Part shown: positions 25,806-33,556 of the stretch, one piece after another
Position numbering within the stretch: position 1 is the first letter of the stretch
How the letters are laid out: each line of letters starts with the position of its first letter
Source of the DNA: Deltaproteobacteria bacterium
GTDB lineage: Bacteria; Desulfobacterota; Syntrophobacteria; Syntrophobacterales; Syntrophobacteraceae
Length of the DNA: 64,000 bases
Assembly (NCBI GenBank): GCA_021780695.1
Contig: JAJXYD010000023.1
Span: forward strand, 1-64,000
Direction: 5' to 3'
Notes under the pieces: model-generated
The model's database searches: none
What the model was told of the DNA's origin: nothing
The model's input: only the letters and a program-made list of their open reading frames with translations
Program-made: the position numbers and the translations under genes

Positions 25806-25978
25806 CAGTGTTGTTGATTTAGGCTCACGCGAAGGCGCGAAAAAGAGAGCAAAGAAACACAATAGGAAAGGTGTCCGGATTGACCTGAGCGATCCAGGCT
25901 TTAATTAGCCATCGAAGAGCAGTGCGAAATCGCACTTTTTCCGGGTTCGATTTTCGCGGCTTCGCGTGGGACAAACAG
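25806..25978 (+). repeat. MITE-like repeat, copy 1
   Basis: About 173 bp shared with 63225-63406 in the same orientation, about 90% identical by eye. Near-perfect 20-bp inverted ends lie at 25824-25843 and 25951-25970 (2 mismatches), and an internal palindrome AGTGCGA-AA-TCGCACT occurs at about 25921-25936. It carries no ORF. The structure fits a non-autonomous mobile element or a REP-type sequence. Confidence 0.8.
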
Positions 25979-26004
25979 TATTGGCCTCCGCGGTACGGAC
26001 GACT

Positions 26005-26322
26005 TTAAGTATCCAGGGCGATTTTTTTCGTCTCTAGAGGAAACAACAGCTTGTCGGCCTCAAGCTTGAGGAAAGTCCTGCACGAAGGATAGTCCGAGCA
26101 TCTGAACCTGACCTCCATGAGGCCTTTTCTGTATATATGCATCTTTTTACCGCATACGGGGCAAAAAGGCCTCGCCTTAATTTCCTCTCCGGAATCATCG
26201 CCAAACTGACGACCGCACATAAGACAAAGGAAACGCTGCTTTCCGTGCCTTGTCTTTCCATACCTGTAGAGTGCTTCACAAGCGCAGCGAGGACATTTAA
26301 GGGCATTTTTGAGCATAGGCAC
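26005..26322 (-). CDS. Double zinc-ribbon protein, hypothetical
   Basis: The 105-residue protein has three CxxC-type pairs or more: CPRC...CLMCGRQFGDD (similar to the InsA/transposase N-terminal zinc ribbon, with KTRHGKQRFLC), then CPVCGKKMHIYR and CSDYPSCRTF (similar to the topoisomerase C-terminal zinc ribbon). It probably binds nucleic acid. The start may be GTG 26322 or ATG 26316; neither has a clear Shine-Dalgarno. It lies next to a MITE-like repeat, but no transposase catalytic domain is present. Confidence 0.65.
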   Translation of the reverse strand: MPMLKNALKCPRCACEALYRYGKTRHGKQRFLCLMCGRQFGDDSGEEIKARPFCPVCGKKMHIYRKGLMEVRFRCSDYPSCRTFLKLEADKLLFPLETKKIALDT

Positions 26323-26467
26323 ATGACTCGTTAGCGTCTAAACGGTTAAGAGTGATTTCGTCTGCGGCTTAAAAAACAAACATGACCGCCTCCGAGAATA
26401 GAGATGCGCCGTTACGCTCCCGAATCGGAACCGTGACAATCTTGTTACAAAAGCGTTGAAGCAAATA

Positions 26468-27010
26468 TTAAAATTGAGGGACGGCTTCCACTGCAGGGAC
26501 TGAATAATGGCGTATGGCCTCCTCGCCTATCATGCGGACGGCTGCAGCAGCCGTAATTGCGCCAACAGGCAGAGGCAGAAGCGCAATGTCGAGAGCACCG
26601 GAAAGAAACGATACACCGGCGGCAAGGCCCGTGGCAGCGACAACAGAAAGCATCTCGGAAACCCGCGCCTCGTCGTCAATGTTCTTGCCATGGAGGAGAG
26701 CAATTTCGAGAATGAGATAGAGGTGCATGCGACTGAGCGCGGAAGCCCCCCCCACCAGGCCGAGGAACTCGAAGGCGTAACCCAGACCTGGAACAAGTCT
26801 TGGCAGGTGCATGAGGCTGCCTCCCAGAAAAGAGAGGGGAATTTGGGCATCGATTAGCCTTCGGGCCTTCTGTTCCGTGCTTTCCTGCGGATAGCGTTCA
26901 TTGACCGCGTCGACAACTTTTCGGATGCGATCCTTTCGAAGCCGGAGGAAAAAGTAAAAGAACTGGTCCGCGAGAACGGACTGCCGCGAGACTTCGTCCC
27001 TGGCGGGCAT
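26468..27010 (-). CDS. Hypothetical membrane-associated protein
   Basis: The 180-residue protein starts at ATG 27010, one nucleotide after the DUF5132 stop codon, with GAGG upstream; the frame opens 10 codons earlier. The first 60 residues are charged (FFYFFLRLRKDRIRKVVDAV), and the rest is rich in Gly/Ala/Leu with two or three hydrophobic stretches. I do not recognise the family with certainty; an EcsC-like or DUF697-like origin is possible. Its tight linkage to DUF5132 suggests a joint envelope role. Confidence 0.6.
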   Translation of the reverse strand: MPARDEVSRQSVLADQFFYFFLRLRKDRIRKVVDAVNERYPQESTEQKARRLIDAQIPLSFLGGSLMHLPRLVPGLGYAFEFLGLVGGASALSRMHLYLILEIALLHGKNIDDEARVSEMLSVVAATGLAAGVSFLSGALDIALLPLPVGAITAAAAVRMIGEEAIRHYSVPAVEAVPQF

Positions 27011-27011
27011 A

Positions 27012-27293
27012 TTATTGCGCCTCTCCGGGTTGAGGTTCAACGTTGGCCGCGGGTTGACGTTCGGCTATAAGCTCGGCTTTAACCTCGGCGGTAATGTCTT
27101 CAAGAGATTCCATTGCTTCGGAAATAAGTTCTCTACCCTTTTGGGCCATAAGCAAGCCGCTTTTTACCGTGGCTTTGATCAAGGGTTTTGCAATCTTCCC
27201 CGCGGCGGGAAGAACCAGTGGGGCAAGCAGCAGAGCTCCGAGGCCAACCAGAATTGGAGTCCCTATTTTGAGTCCGTTGTCAAATAGCGCCAT
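27012..27293 (-). CDS. DUF5132-type small membrane protein
   Basis: The 93-residue protein starts at MALFDNGLKIG (27293; five codons precede it in frame). One long hydrophobic segment (ILVGLGALLLAPLVLPAAGKI), then KPLIKATVKSGLLMAQKGRELISEAMESLEDITAE, a pattern typical of DUF5132 proteins. It is expected to sit in the membrane with a cytoplasmic helical tail. It is co-directional with and adjacent to the next hypothetical gene. Function unknown. Confidence 0.7.
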   Translation of the reverse strand: MALFDNGLKIGTPILVGLGALLLAPLVLPAAGKIAKPLIKATVKSGLLMAQKGRELISEAMESLEDITAEVKAELIAERQPAANVEPQPGEAQ

Positions 27294-27416
27294 ATACTCT
27301 TCCTCCATTTATCGAAATAGTTACAGAGTTCTTACAAATAAAATGCGATAACACCCATGTCAATGGGAGTTTACGCATTTTTCATGGCCTGCCTACCGAT
27401 AAAAAGTTTTTGCGCT

Positions 27417-28325
27417 TCAGGCGCGGTGGCCCTCCAGGAGCTGCCTCACGCAATGCTCAACGCCTTGACGCCAATCGGGGGGCGAAACGCCCAAGGCAGT
27501 CTCGATTTTCGAACAATCGAGTACCGAATAAACCGGCCTTGCAGCGGCCGTGGGATATTGGCTGGTCGCAACGGGCAACACCCCGGCAACCCCCCCCCGG
27601 CAGGATTGGTAGCGCTGCGCCTCGGCTAGAACAGCCGAGGCGAATTCAAACCATGTCGCGGTCCCTTTGCCGCAGAAATGATAGGTACCCCAAAGGGCAT
27701 CCGCAGACCCTTCCAGAATACGTTCAGACAAGCGAACAATGCAGGCGGCCAAATCGTAAGTCCACGTAGGGCATCCGTACTGGTCGCAAACCACGGATAA
27801 CTCATCGCGCTCCAATCCGAGTTTTAAGATGGTTTTAACAAAGTTTCGGCCTCTTGTTCCATAAAGCCACGAGGTCCTCACAATAATATGCTCAGCCAGC
27901 CGGGAGCGAATCGCTTCTTCTCCCTGCAGCTTACTCTTTCCATAGATGTTTATGGGATTTACCGGGTCCTGCTCCCCGTAAGGGCGTGTGGATTTACCGT
28001 TAAATACATAGTCGGTGGAGATATGTATCAGGCTAAGCCCTACCCTTCGGCACTCATCGGCAAGATTTGCCGGCCCTTCACGGTTTACCGCAAAGGCGGA
28101 CTCGGGGTCCGTTTCGGCCTTATCAACGGCGGTGTATGCCGCACAGTTAATGACAAGCCCGGGGGAAGCGAGTTCGGCCAATGGGCCTCTAAGCGTTTCA
28201 GGCCTGGTAATGTCCATTTGGGGCCTTGCCAGAGCGATAGCTTTAAGGCCGGCACGGTTTAACGCATCGAAGAGTTCGGCGCCAAGCATTCCCCTGCTAC
28301 CGATAACGGCAATATTGCTGTTCAT
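27417..28325 (-). CDS. rmlD: dTDP-4-dehydrorhamnose reductase
   Basis: The 302-residue short-chain dehydrogenase-like enzyme starts at ATG 28325 (MNSNIAVIGSRGMLG). GSRGMLG is the nucleotide-binding loop, followed by NCAAYTAVDKAETD, STDYVFNGK and the catalytic YGKSKLQGE. It makes dTDP-L-rhamnose in the last step of the pathway. rmlC lies 83 nt upstream on the same strand, while rmlA and rmlB lie about 32 kb away. Confidence 0.95.
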   Translation of the reverse strand: MNSNIAVIGSRGMLGAELFDALNRAGLKAIALARPQMDITRPETLRGPLAELASPGLVINCAAYTAVDKAETDPESAFAVNREGPANLADECRRVGLSLIHISTDYVFNGKSTRPYGEQDPVNPINIYGKSKLQGEEAIRSRLAEHIIVRTSWLYGTRGRNFVKTILKLGLERDELSVVCDQYGCPTWTYDLAACIVRLSERILEGSADALWGTYHFCGKGTATWFEFASAVLAEAQRYQSCRGGVAGVLPVATSQYPTAAARPVYSVLDCSKIETALGVSPPDWRQGVEHCVRQLLEGHRA

Positions 28326-28408
28326 GGGCGATAGACCTTTTAAAAATAATAAATTCCACACACCGGTAAGGGCGCTTTTACGACCCCGCGTTTTTAACGC
28401 CCGAAATT

Positions 28409-28948
28409 TTAAGCTAAATCCGCCTCACGCAGCAGGCTGCCGGCGGCGTCCTTGGCTGAAATAATCACCTCGCCCCGGCAGGGCCATTCAATACCGAGGC
28501 CGGGATCATTCCACAAAATACATCTTTCATTTTCGGGCGAATAAAAGTCACCTGCCTTATAGACCACCTCGGCTGTTTCGGAAAGAGCAAGGAAACCATG
28601 GCCAAAACCAGCCGGAATGAAGAGTTGAAGCTTATTTGCCGCCGAAAGAACCAGCCCGAACCACTGCCCGAAAGTCGGCGAAGACCTTCTGAGGTCGACT
28701 GCAACATCAAAGACTTCTCCGTTAATAATTCGGATCAGCTTGGCCTGGGGTTTTTTTACCTGGTAATGAATCCCTCTCAAAGTCCCTCCTCGGGACATGG
28801 AGTGATTGTCCTGTACAAAGACGGTATCGATGCCCAGCGAACTCAGGGTTTTGGAATTATAGCTTTCAAAAAAAAACCCCCGTTCATCGGCAAAGACGCG
28901 GGGCTCTAAAATAACGACCCCTTCAAGTTTTGTAGTTGTTAGCTTCAT
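28409..28948 (-). CDS. rmlC: dTDP-4-dehydrorhamnose 3,5-epimerase
   Basis: The 179-residue RmlC cupin has the hallmark VFADERGFFFESYN, FVQDNHSMSRGGTLRGIHYQ, KLIRIINGEVFDVAVDLR and FIPAGFGHGFLALS, including the catalytic His (RGIHYQ). The length agrees with the family. It sits between a small transporter gene and rmlD on the same strand. Confidence 0.96.
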   Translation of the reverse strand: MKLTTTKLEGVVILEPRVFADERGFFFESYNSKTLSSLGIDTVFVQDNHSMSRGGTLRGIHYQVKKPQAKLIRIINGEVFDVAVDLRRSSPTFGQWFGLVLSAANKLQLFIPAGFGHGFLALSETAEVVYKAGDFYSPENERCILWNDPGLGIEWPCRGEVIISAKDAAGSLLREADLA

Positions 28949-28957
28949 CAGGAACCC

Positions 28958-29341
28958 CTACTGACTTTTAATTATAAAGAATACCCCGGAACAGATCAGC
29001 AGCACGCCAAGGATTCTGGAAAAATTAATACTTTCATCGAAAAGATAGCGTCCGATAAAAAGGGCCAGAACGTAGGATACGCTTACGAGAGGAAAAGCGA
29101 CGCTAAAATCGAGTTCCGAGAGAACTTCGAGCCAAAGGACCGCGCTCACCCCATAGGCGCCAAAGCCAACCAAAATATAGGGGACCTGGAGGCATTTGCT
29201 CACAAGTCCCCCTAAGCCGATCTCGAGGACAGGCATCCCCCCTGAGCGAACAATGGCGAGTTTCATAAGAGTCTGGCCGACGACGGCCAGAAGAATACAA
29301 AATAAAGCCAGGCCAAGGGCCTGGATATTCATCTTATGCAT
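28958..29341 (-). CDS. Small DMT-superfamily (EamA/SMR-like) membrane protein
   Basis: The 127-residue protein starts at ATG 29341, preceded by GGAGG at 9 nt; the frame opens 24 codons earlier. Four membrane spans are visible, with PLVSVSYVLALFIGRYLFDE, a motif of half-size DMT transporters such as ArnE/F-like proteins. Next to rmlCD it may help flip a lipid-linked sugar or envelope precursor; this is inferred from position. Confidence 0.72.
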   Translation of the reverse strand: MHKMNIQALGLALFCILLAVVGQTLMKLAIVRSGGMPVLEIGLGGLVSKCLQVPYILVGFGAYGVSAVLWLEVLSELDFSVAFPLVSVSYVLALFIGRYLFDESINFSRILGVLLICSGVFFIIKSQ

Positions 29342-29802
29342 AAAAACAGACCTCCACAATCTTTTTAAAATAACCGGGCTAAGCGAGGGGGAAAAATCGT
29401 CATAAACGGCCAACCCTTACCACTTTATAATCCCGATTGCAAGTAAAGGCGATGAGTTACCCTGGATTGATTTGTTCTTCTTACCTGAGATAGAAGGGGA
29501 CAATCTTTGAGAGGTAAAAGACCTCGACCAGCCAAAAGCGGCCAACAGAACACGTCCAGGTAAAGAGATGTAATTTTAGATTTTATCCAATTTTTACGAA
29601 TTGCGACTATAATAAGAAAAACAAGCGAGCCCAAATCTCGTTTTAGTTGTCAGGAGTGTGGGAAGATCTAAGGCAAACAATTTCGACCCCTATTTTTTTA
29701 GCCCACTACTTTGTTAGGATTAGATTTTTTTGGAGGTCCCCAAGGGATGCAGATTGAAAAGGGGGCCAAATTACCCACGTATCTTTATAAAATGGCAAGT
29801 TC
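29342..29802. other. Intergenic region, possible promoter
   Basis: No gene is supported in these 461 nt. A perfect -10 hexamer TATAAT occurs at 29608-29613, but the -35 region (about 29584-29589, TATCCA) is weak. It could drive the NtrC-type regulator downstream. Confidence 0.3.
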
Positions 29803-31194
29803 ATGCGCGATAAACAAAAGATTCTGATAGTTGACGACGAAGACCACTTTCGATCCGCAATGCGCCGTTTTCTGGAAAAGGACCATTTAGTCCTCGAAGC
29901 AGACAACGGAACAACCGGATTAAAACTTGCCGAAAGTGAACAGCCCGACCTTGTGCTGCTCGATATCGGACTGCCCGATGCAAGCGGCCTCGATTTACTG
30001 CCCCGTTTTAAGGAATTTCGGCCCTCCCCCGCCGTAGTAATGATAACAGCATTCGACCGGGTAAGAGACGTGGTAAAGGCTATAAAGCAGGGCGCCTTCG
30101 ACTACCTTGTAAAGCCCGTGGACCTGGATGAATTCGAGGTGACCATCCAAAACGCCCTCGAACACGCAGGTCTTAAAAACGAGGTCCACCGATTGCGCCA
30201 GGAAGTGGAAAGACTCCAGGGGGGCGGTCAGATGATTGGGAAAGACCAAACGTTTTTAGAAGCCCAGATGCTGGCCATAAAAAGCGCCCAGAGCCGAGAC
30301 GCGGGCGTTTTGATCCAGGGCGAAACCGGGGCCGGCAAGGAACTCTTTGCACGGCTCATTCACCGTAAAAGCCCCAGGGCCCAATATCCCTTTGTAGCCC
30401 TAAATTGCGCGGCTTTTTCCACCGAGATCATCGAAAGCGAACTCTTCGGCTATGAAAAGGGCGCCTTTACGGGCGCCAAGCAGGAAGGAAAACAAGGTCT
30501 TCTCGAGGTCGCCGACGGCGGCACCCTTTTTTTGGACGAAGTCGTGGATCTTAACCCCGAAATCCAGGCCAAACTGCTTCGGGTCCTGGAGGAAAAGCAG
30601 TTTTTCCCGATAGGAGGGACACGGGTTAAAAAGGTGGATATTCGGATAGTCTCGGCCTGCAACAAGGACCTGTGGCAGATTGCCGAGCAGGGCGGCTTCC
30701 GTAAAGACCTCTATTTCAGACTCTCCACCATCAAGATAAACCTTCCGGCCCTTCGCGAACGCAAAGAGGACATTTTACCTCTGGCCAGGGTTTTCATGGA
30801 GGAATTTAACGACAAGTACGGCAAAAAATTCAGAGGATTTAACCCTAAGGCCGAAGAGCTACTGCTTAGCAGGTCGTGGCCGGGAAACGTGCGGGAACTT
30901 CGCAACAGCATCGAGCGCGTCATTCTTTTAGAAAACGAGGACATGATCCTTGGCCGTCATTTTCATTTCCTCGATCAAGGCCCGGTCGAGCAAAGCTCGG
31001 GCCGGGCGGGCAAGTTGAGCATAGTGTTGCCCGATGGGGGAATAGGATTAGAGGAAATAGAAAAAGAGGTCATCTTGCAGGCGAGAGAAAAATGCGGCGC
31101 CAACAAATCCAAGATGGCTCGCTACCTTAGCCTTCCTCGCCATGTGCTTTTATATCGGCTGAAGAAATACGGGATTGATCTGGACGGAAAATAA
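29803..31194 (+). CDS. Sigma-54-dependent response regulator, NtrC family
   Basis: The 463-residue regulator has a canonical receiver (IVDDEDHF, LLDIGLP, LVKPVD), a sigma-54 interaction AAA+ domain (GETGAGKE Walker A, GAFTGAK loop, GGTLFLDEV Walker B) and a Fis-type helix-turn-helix at the C-terminus (CGANKSKMARYLSLPRHVLLYRLKKYGI). It should activate sigma-54 promoters when phosphorylated. No cognate histidine kinase is adjacent. Confidence 0.94.
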   Translation: MRDKQKILIVDDEDHFRSAMRRFLEKDHLVLEADNGTTGLKLAESEQPDLVLLDIGLPDASGLDLLPRFKEFRPSPAVVMITAFDRVRDVVKAIKQGAFDYLVKPVDLDEFEVTIQNALEHAGLKNEVHRLRQEVERLQGGGQMIGKDQTFLEAQMLAIKSAQSRDAGVLIQGETGAGKELFARLIHRKSPRAQYPFVALNCAAFSTEIIESELFGYEKGAFTGAKQEGKQGLLEVADGGTLFLDEVVDLNPEIQAKLLRVLEEKQFFPIGGTRVKKVDIRIVSACNKDLWQIAEQGGFRKDLYFRLSTIKINLPALRERKEDILPLARVFMEEFNDKYGKKFRGFNPKAEELLLSRSWPGNVRELRNSIERVILLENEDMILGRHFHFLDQGPVEQSSGRAGKLSIVLPDGGIGLEEIEKEVILQAREKCGANKSKMARYLSLPRHVLLYRLKKYGIDLDGK

Positions 31195-31245
31195 ATCCGG
31201 GATTTTAAACTCAGCAACAAGGCAGGGCTGCCACGCCGTGAGAGT

Positions 31246-31285
31246 GGCGAAAAAGTAAAAGGCCATAGGGATATACCCTATGGCC
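31246..31285 (-). terminator. Rho-independent terminator (minus strand)
   Basis: A perfect 10-bp stem GGCCATAGGG/CCCTATGGCC with loop ATATA (31261-31285) is followed on the minus strand by TTTTACTTTTT. It lies downstream of the single-domain receiver gene. Confidence 0.8.
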
Positions 31286-31472
31286 ATGTAAACTGCGGAG
31301 ACTCGCGATGGAAAGTGGAACCAAGAGGATCAGCTTTTGAGAACGAATCGAAATCGAAACTGTTTTTGAGCACCAGAGCAATTGAAGTCGAAGTAACTTT
31401 CCAGAGTGAACATGAGCTGAGAGGTTAGCGAGCTTTTCTTTTGAGCATCTGCTTTGAGCATGAAGTTGGAAG

Positions 31473-31877
31473 TCAGCAGGAAACGAGTCCCCTATCAATT
31501 TTGCCGGATTCTAAACAAGCGGAACGAAGAGCGGATTCAAAGTCAATGAGGTCAAAGGGCTTCTGAAGAAACGTTTGAATTTTAACTCGATTTAGTTTGC
31601 AAGCTACAGCATGAAAGTCGAATTCAGAAAGAACTATCGCTGTTAACTCAGGCACAATCAAGTTGAGTTGCTTTAGAAGAGAACATCCGTTCGCATCGGG
31701 AAGATGATATTCAAGAACGACAACACGAGGAGCATGAGCTTGAACGAGATTAAGAGCTTGAGCGGCGGTTGAGCAGCTTTGAAAGGGATATCCGGCCGTA
31801 TTAAAAAATTTTTCCAAAGAGCGTCTTAACGGAGCGTCATCTTCAACGAGAAGCACCAAATTTTCTGTATGCACCAT
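31473..31877 (-). CDS. Single-domain receiver protein with Asp-to-Glu at the phosphorylation site
   Basis: The 134-residue receiver-fold protein has the acidic residues VEDD (12-14) and a conserved Lys (LQKPF). At the place of the phospho-acceptor the sequence reads VVVLEYHLPDANG, with Glu56 (codon GAA) instead of Asp. Such a change often mimics the phosphorylated state. No output domain is present. It is convergent with the NtrC-type regulator gene and could act as a partner for another regulator; this is inferred. Confidence 0.82.
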   Translation of the reverse strand: MVHTENLVLLVEDDAPLRRSLEKFFNTAGYPFQSCSTAAQALNLVQAHAPRVVVLEYHLPDANGCSLLKQLNLIVPELTAIVLSEFDFHAVACKLNRVKIQTFLQKPFDLIDFESALRSACLESGKIDRGLVSC

Positions 31878-32396
31878 CGCCTCCGTTGGCTCTTCCTAGA
31901 TACAAGTTGCGTGCCAGAGAGACAAAACTTTAAAAATGCGCTCAGGCGGCGGGTTTGGGCAAAGGGCCCACTTCCCTCCAGGGTCGCAGAAGTGAATAAT
32001 ATTATTCAACCAAGGAGATCGGTCCAGGAACCCAGTGACAGTAAATATTGTAGATTCAATAGCCTAGCATTATATGGAGGATATTATCCACCATTGGAGA
32101 GTATTGCAGGATATTGTTCAATGCGGCTAATTTTCAAATTCCCGTGCCCCGTTAAGACTTTCATTTTTAGCGCTTTCACGATTTACCGGCGTCATTTCAA
32201 GATGGACGACTAAATTTGCAAGCTGTTTGTATTTTCTCAAAATCCAGGCTCCCCCAAGGCGTGTGGCTTTCAACTCATTGACCGGGGGTAATTTTGAAGC
32301 TATATGGTGAGAGGTTAAGGGGAAGGTAATGTTGGACCTACCCGGGGAAGACCGACAGGCTTCCAGGACTTATTCCATAGAGAGAAGCATTACACT
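31878..32396. other. Intergenic region, nothing recognised
   Basis: 519 nt without a supported gene. It has an AT-rich core (32040-32130) with loosely repeated GGATATT/GAGTATT motifs (around 32085-32120), which could be binding sites. Confidence 0.25.
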
Positions 32397-33209
32397 TTGC
32401 AAATCAGAAAACTTGGCGAATCCGGTCTGCTCGTCCCTTCTGTGGGCATGGGCACATGGCGAACCTTCGACATTCGTGGAACCGGCACAATGGGCAATGT
32501 TTCCAAGGTGGTAAAGAGCGCTATCGACGCCGGAATCACTTTTTTCGACACATCGCCTATGTACGGGGAAGCTGAACGTGTTCTTGGCCTTACACTCAAA
32601 GGGCAGCGAAACTCCGTTCAGATCGCCACGAAAGTTTGGGCTGATTCCGCTTTGCAGGGACTAGCCCAGTCAAAACGCTCTCTTTTTTATTTCGAGGGCC
32701 GCATCGAACTCTATCAAATCCATAATTTACTCAACTGGAGAGAGCACCTCGAAATGATCGAGCGCCTTAGGGATAAAGGTAAGGTCATTGCGATCGGCGC
32801 GACCCATTACAGCTGCCATTCTTTTCTGGAACTTCGGCAAGTGATGGAAAGCGGCAGGATAAGCGTGATACAGATTCCGTATAATATCGAACAGAGGGAA
32901 GTGGAAAAACACATTCTGCCACTGGCGACCGACATGGGTCTTGGGGTGGTTATAATGCGGCCATTTGGTGGAGGCAACCACCTGCGCAACTGTCCATCGG
33001 AAAGCCTACTGACCCCACTGGCTCCTTTCGGGGTAAAAACCTGGCCGCAGGCTCTTCTGAAATGGATTTTGAGCGATGGACGCTGCCACACGGCAATCCC
33101 GGCGACCTCAAAGAGCCAACATGTGTTTGAAAACGCCGCGGCGGGCAATCCCCCCTGGTTTGGTGAACAGGAGAGAAACTACGTGTTGCGGCTTGCGGGA
33201 AAAATGTAA
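32397..33209 (+). CDS. Aldo/keto reductase
   Basis: The 270-residue TIM-barrel oxidoreductase has the tetrad residues visible: Asp and Tyr in FFDTSPMYGEAERVLG, Lys in IATKVW and His in LYQIHN. The start is a TTG at 32397 with GAGAGAAG upstream; no ATG fits the expected N-terminus MQIRKLGESGLLVPSVGMGT. The enzyme should reduce aldehydes or ketones with NADPH. Its N-terminal half is slightly short for the family. Substrate unknown. Confidence 0.85.
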   Translation: MQIRKLGESGLLVPSVGMGTWRTFDIRGTGTMGNVSKVVKSAIDAGITFFDTSPMYGEAERVLGLTLKGQRNSVQIATKVWADSALQGLAQSKRSLFYFEGRIELYQIHNLLNWREHLEMIERLRDKGKVIAIGATHYSCHSFLELRQVMESGRISVIQIPYNIEQREVEKHILPLATDMGLGVVIMRPFGGGNHLRNCPSESLLTPLAPFGVKTWPQALLKWILSDGRCHTAIPATSKSQHVFENAAAGNPPWFGEQERNYVLRLAGKM

Positions 33210-33556
33210 TCGTTCCTGAACCGTAATCGAGCAACAGTTGGACTGTCTATCTTTCAAATAGTCCCATGGGAATCCCGGGCCTGTCTTGTTGGATGAAGCG
33301 CAGCACGTGCGCCTTAAGAGTCGTCGTTTACTTAAATCTTTGCTTTTTCTCTCAAATTTCACATTTACCTTGCCTGATGCAGGCCTGGACAACTTTGTCC
33401 CCATCAGCTTTACTGGAATGTTGGTTGCATTATCTTTTGTCGCAGGGAAATTAAATTATTTAGAGAGTGTAGACTAATTTTACTTCTCATTCGTTATCAA
33501 GACAGGTTAAACACGTTTTTTAACCGTTTTAAAAAAGGTTAGAGGGTCTAATCGGA
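33210..33556. other. Intergenic region, nothing recognised
   Basis: 347 nt upstream of the DUF3300 gene. No gene and no clear promoter was found; the last 90 nt are AT-rich. Confidence 0.25.

Noticed and set aside
25806..25978. CRISPR-like repeat
   Set aside because: There are only two copies 37 kb apart, with inverted ends and no spacer array; no cas genes are present.
26005..26322. Zinc-ribbon protein as an IS1-type InsA transposase part
   Set aside because: The first zinc ribbon resembles InsA, but no catalytic partner, inverted ends or target duplications lie around the gene, and a second, topoisomerase-like ribbon follows.
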